NCBI RefSeq assembly: GCF_000002995.4
Contig: NW_025062286.1
Coordinates: 1 to 64,000 of the forward strand
DNA length: 64,000 bases
DNA from: Brugia malayi
Lineage: Eukaryota > Nematoda > Chromadorea > Rhabditida > Onchocercidae
Reading direction: 5' to 3'
Under the pieces are notes generated by a model, which saw only the letters and a list, made by a program, of their open reading frames with translations, ran no database searches and had not been told where the DNA came from. Shown piece by piece: positions 40,329-52,899 of the stretch. Position 1 is the first letter of the stretch; the number at the start of each line of letters is the position of its first letter. Made by a program: the position numbers and the translations under genes.

Positions 40329-43300
40329 GTAAAAATTTATCTATGCTGAGCTATGTATCATTAGCAGTTTAAGATGGTAGACTTCCTTCCATATCCTAAA
40401 TATGCTTCAATTAATGACACTGTTGTACTAGCTGATGACATAAAATACTTGACAAAATAGAAGAAAGCGCCAATAAGATTAAAAAATTGATCATTTTATT
40501 ATCTTAATAGGGAATAGAAGCCAACAAGAAAATATGGAACTGTTTCAAAAGTGAATTTTTCTTGTCTGTTCTCAAAATTGCTTGCAGTTGATTTTTGCAA
40601 ATGTGCTGGTTGTTTGAAAGACTGTCTTCTTTTACTAAGCAAAGTTAACTTCCTGCATTAAAATAGGCCAATTTAATATGTTACTTTTTTACTTAGAGTC
40701 TTTGTATCATCGTTAATATCAAATTTTCAGACTCCGACTGCTTGAAATATGAAATAACACTGGTAAAAAAATTTTCTCTTAGATCCTTTATCTACAATTG
40801 TTATAAGGGACTATTCTAAGAATTGAGAAATCAGTGGGAGCTTGGTATTATACTGATTCAGCATTATAATATAGGAAAAATGTTCAAAAATAAATTTACA
40901 ATGGTAATTTACAATGTACTTCATCTAAAATAGAGGAAAATGCAACTCCTGGAGACTATGGATTGAGTCTAGTGCTAGATCAGCTCTGTGCAGTAAATTT
41001 TTGAAAGTATGAAGTATAAGAAGTGATGTCTAATGTAAATTATTTAATAAAGTTTACTTCTCAGCAGTTTGCTATTTGGTCAAATGTGCTTTTAATCAAA
41101 TTTTAATTCGCCTATGAATTAATTTCTCCCTATTTCTGTGAAAAAAGCAATTTCTGTGAAATTTGAAATTTAAGTCAATTGGTTTAGGATAGAATTCGGC
41201 ATTTACCACAGGAGATGGATCTGTTTATTTGTCAGCCAACATTGATTCTATATAAATACAACTGTCATCCAAATAAGTGACGGTTGTATATTTTCTTTTT
41301 GAATAAATTTACACTTTTAACGAATTTCATTTCATACCATTAGTTGGGAATAAATGTAAGCGATGGTTTTGTTAAATTTGTGTTCAGTATTAACGAATAT
41401 GAATTAGATAGTAAGACTGAATCAGAGTGTTAGCTATGTTTGGCTTTACTTGCAATTAATTTAAACAGAGAAAGAGAGTTATACCTGTTGTGAGCTATAT
41501 TATTCATTTCTTATTTAAAATTCTGGTGACGTCATTTTCAGCGTTATCATTAATAGATTTTGTTGTGCCCCCTGGACTCAAAAGATTTTTTTTCTTTCAT
41601 ATTGTTAATTCCAACGCAGAAAAGCAAAAGGGCGACTACGTGGGTGAGGAACGAGACTGGTGATGTTTGAAGAACAGACAGCAATAATCGATTTTGTCCA
41701 GACTGAGAAAAGAACCGACTGAAGTATTACATTTTCAGCAATTCCTATCTCTAACGAGTTCTTTTTTAGTCCTTGAAACTTAAGGAATAGTTCTAAAAAG
41801 TAGACTTATTTTATCATTCTGAAGTATCTGTATCCGGTCTTCAGGAATCTTCATCGTCACTCAATTCGACGCGATCGCTACTAAGTCCGGTATCTTTTCT
41901 GGCTCACCTTCCTTCTTCTGCTCTGGTACTTCTCAGCTTCATCATATGCTTTCCTTATAGCACACTCATCATTTTCTTTCCAGGCTTTCTATTGCCTTTT
42001 TTTAACCTTTGGGAAAAAGTAGGAAGTGTAAAAGAGACTTGGGCATAATAGTATTATTCATGAATTAAACAATAATACTTCAGGATTCGAATTTACTCAT
42101 AGGTTTTCATTTAAAATGTAAAGCTGATATTTAGAAAATTTATTACTAAACTTGAAAGTGTGCATTTAGAAATGGGAAAATATTGAACTAGGAGTAACGA
42201 AATAAATAAATTCTTGAAAATCAATTATAGTATAATGTGATTGACTCGCAGAACGATTGTCGAGAATAATTTTGAAAAATATGGTAGAACTGTATTTGAC
42301 AGAATTTTGTTAAAGTACCATATTTGTTCATTATATCTCATATCGAAAATGTGAACATCTTTCATAGATCATTCAAATCTCAAAACTGTGAGCGGCTTTG
42401 TGGTGTTTCGACCTAATTATTTTTAATTAAGCTACCTAAATGTGGTCAAGTCGCGAATATTTGCAGCATATTTGAAGTCACATAATTAAATCGAGTAAAA
42501 ATGAATGAAAATTAACGATTATGATCTACATACATTATCTACAGCTTTACTGGTTGATTAACGAATCCAAAACTATCACCAAGGGTTGTACCATAATCTT
42601 TCAGCAACAAAAAAAAAAAAGAAATTACCGCATTTATCGATTGGTTGAGAAATATTTAGAAATATTCAACATATGATGTTGCACAGTATGATGAATAAAC
42701 GTATTATTGTAATTATAGTAAAATCAAAACAATAAGTTCCGAAAATTTAAGCAATTGTTGAGAGACGAAACTAAGCACGAAAAATCAATACATCACAAAT
42801 TTTCAGAGAAGCACTTATGTTTTTTGAGATTCCTTGTAATTAAATATTTCTTTTAATCTGCAGAACCAAATAATTACAGATGATAATGTAGTGGAGTATT
42901 TTTCGGTTTCTTTCATATATTTAAAATGTTTTAAGTGAAAATTCGGGCAAATTTCAACTTGCAAACACTGAAGTGTCGAATGTAAGATGTTTAATTTGCT
43001 TAAGTCTTTTCAGATAAGTAAGATGTTTAATTTGCTTAAGTCTTTTCAGATATTAATTTATTAATTTACAGGGTTGCAATAACTGCACTGAGATGTTTCT
43101 TTGTAGTTGTGTAGGTGAACAGACCTAGTACAAACGATTCGATAATGATTCTAAGGCATATCCGCACCGTTTGATCGTCATGTAAATGTTTCTTTTTTTT
43201 TTTTTTAAATCAAAATTCTGAGCGAAATGACCAGTGAAATTTCCATCATTTTTTGAACAAATTTATTGACATATGAGATGACCAAAAGGACATGTTTATT

Positions 43301-46300
43301 GTCCATTGAGTAGTCAAACAAATCGTCAATTAACGTTGAAGTGAAAAATTGATATGGCATTTTAGATTGTCTGTATACTTTCTGAATTATGAAAAGGATG
43401 ACTTCAATAATGGACAGGAAGCTTGAAAAGCAATAATACTGACATTCCCTTCGTCCTTAAAGAGGGAGACAACAGACTCTTCCCTTTGCAGGGATTATTA
43501 ACGTCTTTCCTCCCTGTCTTGCTACCCCCTATTATCACGAAAACAAGTGTATACTGCTACCCGCCCACTCAACCAATCATTCCAGTGATTTATGTACATT
43601 TCTTTTTTTTTTATTTCATTCCACAGGGTGTTTCATTAGGATATTTCATTTCAGTATTTCTTTAGTATTTCAGCATTCCTCTCTTTTCTATCCTATCTAC
43701 CTCCACTCTGTCTGTCGCGTGTAGTCCTCTTCATATCCATTATTAAAAACAGCAGTAGTCCCATTTTTCCTGCACTTTCCTATGTCTTGTCTGAGTGCTC
43801 ATAATTTTCGATCCAACCATTCCATTCAACTCAATTTGATACCATCTTTCTCTCCTTTTCCTCATTTGCTTTATAGCTCCAGATCGCTTTCTTTAATTGT
43901 AATTTGGTTAGCATTAGGGATCTTCTTTCTCCTTCTAAACAACGTGCATTAATAACTTTCTCGAACACTTCCTTTATGACATTAATACCCGTGGAAATGG
44001 GTAGAATCTCTGAGGATGACAAAGAAGGGACGTCTAGTCTGCATAACGTCCCTCTCTCTCTATAGACGGTACGCTGCAGAAGTGCTGCTCCTCCTTGTCG
44101 TGCACAATTCTCCGCTCTCCTACCCTTTCCTTTCCTGCTTATCTAATTGTCTTCCTTCATTGAATAATTTTGTATCCCGATGGAAGTCGTCCTCTTTGCC
44201 ACAAGGACATGCTATAAGGTACATGGCTCTTGCTCCTCGTTCTCCTCTCCCTCAGTCCTTCATTTTCCCGTAGAATCAACCTCACCTCCACTCTCTTCTT
44301 TCCATTGCTAAATGTACGAAGAGAATGTGACATGACCTGACGCGTTCCTCCTCCCTCGCTTCGCTTTACCAGCTCCTCCTCTCTCCTGTCTCGCTATCCT
44401 CACTGCTACAACCTATCCAACGCACTACAAGTGCTCAGTCTGTATCATTAAAAGGACATGAACAAATGACATCGAAGAAGCATTAGCAATATTTAGGCCT
44501 AGACTCCACTTTAGCCTTAAGTTGTTATTTGAAAACACAACCGACCATTTTTATATTCCATTGATCACTGATCAGTTAAGGAGTTGGATAAAGTATGGTT
44601 GTCGTGAAAGGTTGTCTGGTTGATACTCGAATAGTTGCAATACAGTAGGAAAATTAATAAACCTTTATTTTTCTAGAACGTAATGTTAACAAACCGAGCA
44701 ATAAAAAAAGAGAAGAAATTTATAAAACAAGACCGGACGGATTGAAATTGGTTAACCAGTAGTAATCACCTTAAAGACAAATAATAATTGTAATTTTTTA
44801 GGATCGAATTTTATATGAGTGGTAATTGGGCGTGTCTAAGATAAAAATGTGAAGAATCGGAAATGTTCATGAGAATTGAGAAATTATGATATGAGATTAC
44901 ATGTGTAATAAACCAAAAAAATTAGATTTAAAGAGAGATAATTTAAGATACTGTAAGATTGTTTTATAATGTCTGAAGAGTCGGAAGTGTAAAAAAATTG
45001 AGAATTTACAATGTGAGAACTGAACGTATCTATGATGAAAATCACATGTGAAAAATCTTAAGAAATTAGATTTATGTAGAGATAATTTATGATATTATGG
45101 GATTATTTTTAAATAGGAGTTTTCGCGATGTTATAATTCGCGACAATGGTATAACTGCATGTAGAATACCACTGGTGGAATTTTAAACCATAAAGCACTC
45201 CATGCAATTGCCTTAAATATGATATATCGCATGCAAGTGCAATCATTTCTCTTCTAGCTCATCACAACTGGAAATCGTTAGACTAAACTTGACATCTAAG
45301 ATGCTTCCTTATCGGCGATTTTAGGATTTTAGGTTGCGTCATTTTTCTTTAACTTACATGATATGATATGCCTTAATGCGGTGTGGAATTTTTCTGCCTA
45401 TCCAGAGTCAAACTTTATCAACTCTATCTATATTAGTTTAAATGATGAAATTATTTTTATTTCAGTTAAATTCTTACTAAAAATTAAGAGCCTTTCGGAC
45501 ATTCTCTGCCTTTCTCACGTGACTTCGGGCCTATCTTTTATCATCCTAATTATTTCGTCGCAACATTGCTAAATTCATCAAAATTGTATTTTGCTGATTT
45601 TTGTGCTCACTCATCCAGGACGAAATGTTGCTCTTATTGCTATCCAATTTTGTATTTCCTTCAGCATAATGCTATGTAAATTTTGATTTTTCTCTTTTTA
45701 TTTCCCATCGGCTTTTTCTAATTTCGATGGTCGGTTTGACATCTTTTCATATTGAGAAATATTCTTCCATAAACTAGATAAATGATACAAACTAACGCAA
45801 GTTTGTAATTTCCTATGTAGAAATTTGATAAAAATAGACTTTATAGTATATAGTAAAATATTTTTGTCATAAAAAATGTTCCATAACATTTATTTTCAAG
45901 CATTTTCTTTAAGTAGCTTCAAAAGAGTTTCACGAACGTCTAACATTGATATGAAACGTCATTTCATAAATTTTATCGAAATTTCTTGCAATTTTTCTTA
46001 TATGGTCACCGTTTTATACTTTGCAAATTGTAAAGGTATGTGGAAGGATAAATTATTTTTAAGATATTCATTCATCTAGCAGATATTTTGATTAAGTTTA
46101 GGAAACAACATTTTGAATAAAAAAGCAGAGAGGCAGTAATTCTAAACTAATTTTAACTCTTTTCGTTATTATTTGCGAACTACTTATAAACTGATTTTAA
46201 AATAAGTTATCAGTAATGGTATGCTCTGAAAGGACACTGATTTTATTACAATTGAATGTTACTTTTATTACTTTCAATTAATTATGAATATAGTAGTTTA

Positions 46301-48795
46301 TGTTGAATTGAAAATAAGTTTTTCAGACTTTTGCGCTGATATTAAGAAATTAAGAAAGAAATTCAGATATTAAGAAATAGCATGGATCAGACTTCTGCCT
46401 GCAACGAGTTATAGATATAGGGTCTATAATCTTCTTAAACAGTTTTTTTTTTTCTATATTTCATCAACTGCATTTCTGCAAGTGTCTATGGTCTTCATGA
46501 AAATTGAATGTATTTTTTGGATAGAAATAGCTGATGAACAAATTGCTGCAGATTAAGCATTCCCCTTTCATCGGTGACCTTCCACTAGATGATTTTTCTT
46601 TACCAAAAGCAGTGATTTTTATAAAAACAATCTGTCTCTTTAAAATTATTTCCTGTTTCTTCTCTTATTTTTTGGAATAGATAACAAGAGAATTTTCTTT
46701 TTCACCTTAACGTAAAAATATATACACTTAGGCTAAATATATATATACACATGATGTAGAATTGCGAAAAAACATACCTCAGTCTTACTAAGTGACTCGC
46801 TTTCTGAGGTTGGTAAATGGATAAGACAAAAATGGATGAAATGATAAATGATTATCTAAGTAATAATATTCATTATTTATCGAAGTCTTCTTTGTCTTTC
46901 TCCCTTCACCTCTCTTTTGGCCTCATTTAATTTCTGATTTTTAATATATGAAAAAAATGTAAAAAGACCGATATAAAATAAAAATTTAGACATGAGAAAA
47001 AAGAGCAATCATGACAGCTTCAGTTTATTCAGTTAATTAGTTCAATCCAATTGTAATGGTTACATCTAGCAGTTACATCCAATTTTCTATCTCTTTATGA
47101 TGATCCACTAGTTGAAAATTTAAAATTATACTCGGCATTCAAGATTATAAGGCTTGATTTATCTTGTTCATTGCTAATGCCATCGAGAAAAAAGTAACAA
47201 TGAATAACCAAAAGTGTATTACTTCCATGTTACTTCGTTTTCTCTCTATTAATACATTTTATTTGCTCCTACCACTTTTGTTGACAAAGAGAAGTTGTTC
47301 CTTAATTTAAGCTTTTCTAAAAATTTTTGGAAAGGACAAATATGATTACCAAAATATCAGAAAGTAAAAAATTTTAGACTTTTATACTCCAAAGGTTACA
47401 AAAAAATCTAATCCATTTATTTGCTATACCTTTTTCATTTAATTTCTTTTCTAAAGATTATGAAGAATTATATTAGTCGCTATTGCAATTATCATGAAAG
47501 CAAACATGCAATAGAATAAATGGAACAAAAATCAATCTAAACTACGTCGAATTTAAACTTAATGTTCAGTTGAGGCATTATGTATATAATTGGAATTTAA
47601 TTGACAAACATTGAATTAATATAGTTCCATTACAGTTACTGCTAAAGTTATATTTATCAATTGGCATGGGCTAGTTATGCTAAACCTTTTGATCAGCCTA
47701 GCTTGAACTTTAGCATCAGAGACGATATCTAACGAGAATAGCATAAATAATCTATTTCATTTCATTGTTTAATTTTATTTAAAAGCTCCTATGTGATCGT
47801 AATATTTTTTCATCAAATTAATCTGCTCACAAATGAAATGGAGAATAAATCACGATAATAATACTGAATGCAAAGTGTCGTTATGTGTCTCCTTGATTTG
47901 GCATAAGGAAGATTCCATCATTTCAGTGAGAATAAGTGGACTCAGGATTGCATTTACCAATTGTATTTTGGTTTCTCTTTGCTTCACTGTTTTCTTTTCT
48001 GAGCAACTATACTGTCATTAAATGATAGTAAGACTTTTTTTCTTTGTTATCATTCCTATACAATGAATCAAAAATCATTAACCTGCAAAGGTTACATGGA
48101 ATAAGTATACTGTAATATTTTGAAGTTTTCTCTATATCTTTTGTAATGCACAAAATTTTACAAAATTCATAGGTGTTATAAATATAATATGTGTAATAAC
48201 TAAAAATGTTCATAAATTAACATGTGTAAATAAGGAACGCTATCAGTAATAGTTTGCTGTTGTGAAATTTAGCTATCAGGGGAACATTGGCTTCCATTTT
48301 CCAAGCATAAATGACGTTCCTTTAAGAAAATTAGCATAATCTATGTGATTTGACTCAACTAAAAACTTTTTTTAGACATTAAGTTTTATGTTTGCAAAAA
48401 TCTTTTATTCAACAAACTTTTCATTATATGTGTCAAAAATTAGACATAAATTTTTTGGTTATTTATGGAAAGTAAATGGTTTTCCCTTTTATATATCAAA
48501 ACAGTTCGAAATTTTCTGCGCTGGATGCACAATGCGTAGAGTTCGAATGGTGTTTTTGGTTTTCTTATACATCACTTTCTTCAGTGAATGTATTCAGTAG
48601 CATACTTGAACATACTGCGTATCCCAAATTTTTAGAAGTATGGAAAAAGTAAAGAAAGTAGTGAACTTTAGACGTAAGTAGAATGGACTATTGCCCTAAC
48701 GGTCAAGTTTTTTTAAATACCGAAATTAAAATGTTGTCGAGAAAAACAAGATTATTGTACGAATGCAATTCTTATTTGAACTCTAATTCAATTAA
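40329..48795. other. Long region without a recognised gene
   Basis: Mostly AT-rich. A pyrimidine-rich, GC-richer patch lies at about 43,430-44,430 with many CTCC and CTTC words and short open frames on both strands. A 36-bp tandem duplication is at 42,982-43,053. On the minus strand near 41,900-41,990 a short coding-like reading (AIRKAYDEAEKYQ) ends at a GTGAGC donor but is flanked by stops. Nothing here reaches the level of a gene call. Confidence 0.45.
42982..43053 (+). repeat. Tandem duplication of 36 bp
   Basis: The unit beginning GTAAGATGTTTAATTTGCTT occurs twice in direct contact, identical over 34 bases. It is a recent local duplication in non-coding DNA. Confidence 0.9.
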
Positions 48796-49077
48796 ATGTC
48801 AATTGGACATCAAATATGCTATAATCTTGTTAAGAACATTATTGAAAAATTAAAGTCCATTTTCTGGCAATTTTGTGTAAGTTTGAGCTTTAGTATCATA
48901 AACATAAAGGTATTGTTAAGCAAAAGAAGAAGAGATGGAACATTGTTGTGGGCAATTCAGCAAATAAATATTTATCAAAACGGTTATGTAGCAAAGAAAG
49001 AATGCAGTAAAATTGTTAGTCAATTAGTACGTGATTGCTTGCTCCTCCAATTTCTGCCAATTCAAACCTTTGAATGA
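48796..49077 (+). CDS. Exon-like ORF, unassigned (93 codons)
   Basis: An open frame begins at a TTG or the nearby ATG and ends at 49,077. The second half has coding character: INIYQNGYVAKKECSKIVSQ followed by LVRDCLLLQFLPIQTFE. This faintly recalls the winged-helix repeat of RNA polymerase III subunit RPC3/POLR3C (NKYL.QK.I, then L..L...LQ.IP), but the match is too weak to name. A GTACGTG donor-like site lies inside at 49,028. The partner exons are unknown. Confidence 0.3.
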   Translation: MSIGHQICYNLVKNIIEKLKSIFWQFCVSLSFSIINIKVLLSKRRRDGTLLWAIQQINIYQNGYVAKKECSKIVSQLVRDCLLLQFLPIQTFE

Positions 49078-49528
49078 AGATGTGAATAAATTATAATTAC
49101 CATTATAATTAGGAGGTTATAATCACCGTAGTTATTTGAGGAGACTGCGCTTGAAAACTCCCAAAACCATGCCCTGAACGTATAGAGATAACCTCCTTTC
49201 CACTCATTAGTTCAATACTTCTACTACGTCGTATTATTGTCATTTTACTCATTGTACAACTTTTTTATCTTTCCAAAATAACAACAAGATTCTTTTTATG
49301 ACAGGACAGATTAAAAAACTAAAATTACTTAATATCGCATTAACTCAACCTTCTTAATAATACTAATTACAGTTAGTGATGAATATCCTTTTTGATCCTT
49401 CTTGATCATGTTTCATCGAAATCCAAAAGTTGCCAGAATTAGCCTTATTAAATGAGTTAAATTAACTGTGACTTACACAACAAACTGTCTTATCATCATA
49501 CAATCAAACATCATATTCTTAATGAATA

Positions 49529-49531
<3 letters not shown>

Positions 49532-49601
<70 letters not shown>
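49532..49601. repeat. (AT)35 microsatellite
   Basis: An uninterrupted dinucleotide run of 70 bp. It is likely to be length-variable and prone to assembly error. Confidence 0.98.
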
Positions 49602-49603
<2 letters not shown>

Positions 49604-52189
49604 TCGTGGTACCGCAAGCAACCGCCACCATTTTACAGTACGAAAAAATATATGGAATGCATGTGACAGAGCGTTAGCCTCGGCAAAGTTTCCAGACTCT
49701 AGAAAAGACGGATGTTATTTAAAGCTGAAACATTATTGCATTGTCGCATAATTAAGGTATCAAGATAAAGGTAAATGAAATGAAATATATAAAATCAGCT
49801 TTTTGAGCCAACCTTATCATAAGTTACAGTCCAATTTTCAAATTGCAAGAGGCTGCTGAGGTAGTTTATAAAGCTGCGAGAGCAGATCATACTCACAGAT
49901 TTTAAGCTATCTCCACTGCCTTTATTGTATGATTCTTTCACTCCTTTATGTTTTTGAGCTTACTCAGATTTCTTCAGCTCATCTCTTTCTTTGATATTTT
50001 TTTAAAAATTTTTGTTTAAACGATTCATCTTTTGAAATTGTGATGGTTTCAAATAATTTGCTTTTTTTAACTGAACAGAAAAATGAAAATTATACCCAAA
50101 ATTAGAATCTGTTATACAACATGAAATCATTTAATAAATTAGATTAGAAACCTTGTAACTTTACAAGTAGAATCTTATTAGTACTTATTACTTATGAATA
50201 AAATTTTCAATTACAGCTCTTGGTAGGTCATCAATTTATTGTCCAGCATCATGCAAAATGAACTGTTGCACGCTCCAAAGTATCTTTAATCACACTTCAC
50301 ACTGATAAAAAACAGAATACCATTAATTTTAAATTTACTCTAATTTAATATTTTGTTCGAAGACACTAATGAATTTGGTTTCGAAAACTTCGTCATCTTA
50401 TAAATGCTTTGTAAAACATGCATTAGTTAATTCATCAGCAGCGTTGAAAATACTGCAAAAAAATCAATCAACAGATAATTAAATTTAATAAATGTGTTAC
50501 TTTTATTGGATCAAAGCTAAAACAATGTCTTACTTAATGTATTGCTTTTTTTTTTTTATATACTTGCATAATTTTAGAAGAAATTACTTGAATGTAATCG
50601 GAAAGTGTTGCAGTAAGGATTTGTGTGAAAAATTTACATAAAAATATGATTGCTATATATTTAGATATTCACCATTGGAAAATTCATTGCCTTGACTTAT
50701 TAAGTTTTGAAAATGCTCTCAAGGCAAATATATGGGGATTGATAACAGTATTTCTTACTAGTTCAGTTAAAAATTACCTGAAAGGAACACTTCTGATTTT
50801 ATTTGTTGTCGTGGTTTGTATTCAGCTTTTTAAATATAATGATTAAAAAGAAATGCTTTTAGTCGATATATAAATATTATTTTTGTCTCATTCACTTTAA
50901 GTTAGTTTTTCCTGTTTCCCCACCGATCATTTCATCATTTCAATTGCTTTGTTCTAAAATTAATTTGTCGTACAAATGAAATGAATGTTATCAGTGAAGA
51001 ATTATTTTTTGTGTTTAAATATTGATAAAAATAGTTTTAATTTGTATTAGAGTCCAAGCATTTCAGCAGTTTGATATATTTTAACTATGGCAATGAATTT
51101 GCTCCATCAGTATCAGGAATATTTTGAAATCACATCTGACCAGAGCTTTTGAAAATTTCAAAAACCAAAAATGCTAATAAATAAATTGTCTACTGATGGA
51201 CCAGATTTTCTCTCACGGTGTTGATCTTTTCTTGTTCGTCCTTCACCATACAACAGAAAGTATTGTTTTATCTCCCCTGATTTCCCAAATTCATCTTTCC
51301 AAGGCCAATGTTGCAGCGCAAAACATTGTTTGAACACTTTTTTTGTAAATTACCCTGAAATTTTTGATTAATAGCATGCTTGATAAAAAATTTTTTGATC
51401 TAATAACTTCATGTTTCTTACAAAATAATGCAAAATCGAGTGATTAACAAATTGATCTGATTTGTTAGTATAAGTTTTACTACCAAATTCTATTCTGTTA
51501 TAAGAACATTAAATTAGAGGTTGATATTTACACAGTAATTGTTTGAAAAACGAAAAAGAAATGTTTTTTTTGAGGTATTGTTAATAGTAGCAGCAACTTG
51601 GAAATAATGGACAAAAACAAATGATAATAAACGAAAAAAATCTGTCTCAAAGAGTTCTTGTTCAGCTTGGTGATCAAAGATGAAATCTTTGTTAATAGAG
51701 GACAGTAAGTCTGATATATGTTGTTCTAAAAGAAACAAATAAATAAAAAAATAATAAAATAATACAAAAAAGTAATAAATAATACAAAATAACCTGGTAA
51801 ATAGTACAAATTTGTTCTTAAAAGTAAATTCGTTACTTTCAGAAATTCTATGCTTCGCACTTTTGTACCGGAAAAATTTTCTTGATTTTGTTATTACTCA
51901 ACTAACTTTGCAAACAGTTATAGGTTTTTTATTGTATATCAATATTAAGACTTTTTAGAATGAAAAGGATTTAGATTTGAGAGCACATATTCTAATTTGT
52001 ATTTTGCAGTGCAAAGAAATGCATTAACACAATATATCAATTCATAAGTAAACTTAAATCTTGACTAATTTCATTCTTAATTCAAAAATCAGTACTATTA
52101 TTTAGTTGTATGCAAATTTTTGGGGAGAAATTTTTTTAAAGAAAATAAATATCACATGTAAAAATTAATTGGAAAAAATATAAATTCAG

Positions 52190-52412
52190 GGTGGAATCAT
52201 GGCTACCATGGTTTAATCAAGCTCATTGTCGTACAAAGGAGTTTTTACCAACTGATTATCAACAAATAATGCTAACAGCTCCATTCTTGACTCGATCATT
52301 ACGTAAAGCAAATGGCGATGTTGAGTACAGTCGCCTACTGCTCATGAGACTTGGAGTGCTTTCAATTGCCAATTATATTCATTTCGCGAAAATTCTAAAA
52401 CCAAAACAATAA
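52190..52412 (+). CDS. Probable terminal exon of an unidentified gene (73 codons)
   Basis: Follows a clean AAATTCAG acceptor (52,182-52,189) and ends in TAA at 52,410. The reading VESWLPWFNQAHCRTKEFLP, then MLTAPFLTRSLRKANGDVEY and RLGVLSIANYIHFAKIL, has balanced composition and good codon usage, unlike chance frames nearby. I do not recognise the family. Upstream exons were not identified; the ORF at 48.8 kb is a candidate only by position. BEL/Pao LTR similarity starts within a few bases of the stop codon, so a retroelement sits directly in the 3' untranslated region or the last codons derive from the junction. Confidence 0.45.
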
Positions 52413-52899
52413 GATTAATATAAAGAAAGTCAATAAAGCTAATTAATCATTTTTAAATTGTAAACAACCTTACGGTATCATAAATCATCTTTCCATAAAT
52501 TTGGCTTCTTAAGACTTATTACTCATGTGATTTTATGTGAAATTAAAATTAGCTCTCATTATAATCTCTTCTTTTAAATTCCTTATATGATCTTAATGTA
52601 AACACTTTCAATTCCTCACATATGTGATTTTACCATATACATGCTTAACTCTTCACTTATATGACCTCCCATTCCGACATATATGATTTTATTTTAGGCA
52701 CAACCAATCCTCACCCATATGATAAACAAGAGATTATTGTTGACTATAACTTTCATAACAAAACTCAATTTCCTCGATTTTATAAATTCTATTTCTACTG
52801 CTCAGATTACTGGTAATACATTTTCATAAAAATAAAAAATCATTAATCTCATTACTGTATCACAAATATTCAAATATCTAACGACAACCTTTCATGACA
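52413..52899 (+). mobile_element. BEL/Pao 5' LTR (about 487 bp), left end eroded
   Basis: Alignable by eye to the LTR at 25,330-25,754 (TTTAAATTGTAAACA, GGCTTCTTAAGA, ACTGCTCAGATTACT, GTATCACAAATATTC). It ends TTTCATGACA, and a primer-site-like TTTGATGCCACGAGCCAGG follows at once. The diagnostic TGTCG left end is not visible, so the left boundary is approximate. Confidence 0.8.

Noticed and set aside
41890..41995. Minus-strand reading AIRKAYDEAEKYQ ending in a GTGAGC donor
   Set aside because: Too short, bounded by stops, with no clear acceptor and no recognised family; could be a relic but not supportable.
49600..49740. Plus-strand reading of about 49 codons after the (AT)n run (RHHFTVRKNIWNACDRALAS)
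   Set aside because: Coding-like composition but no start, splice sites or family match could be established.
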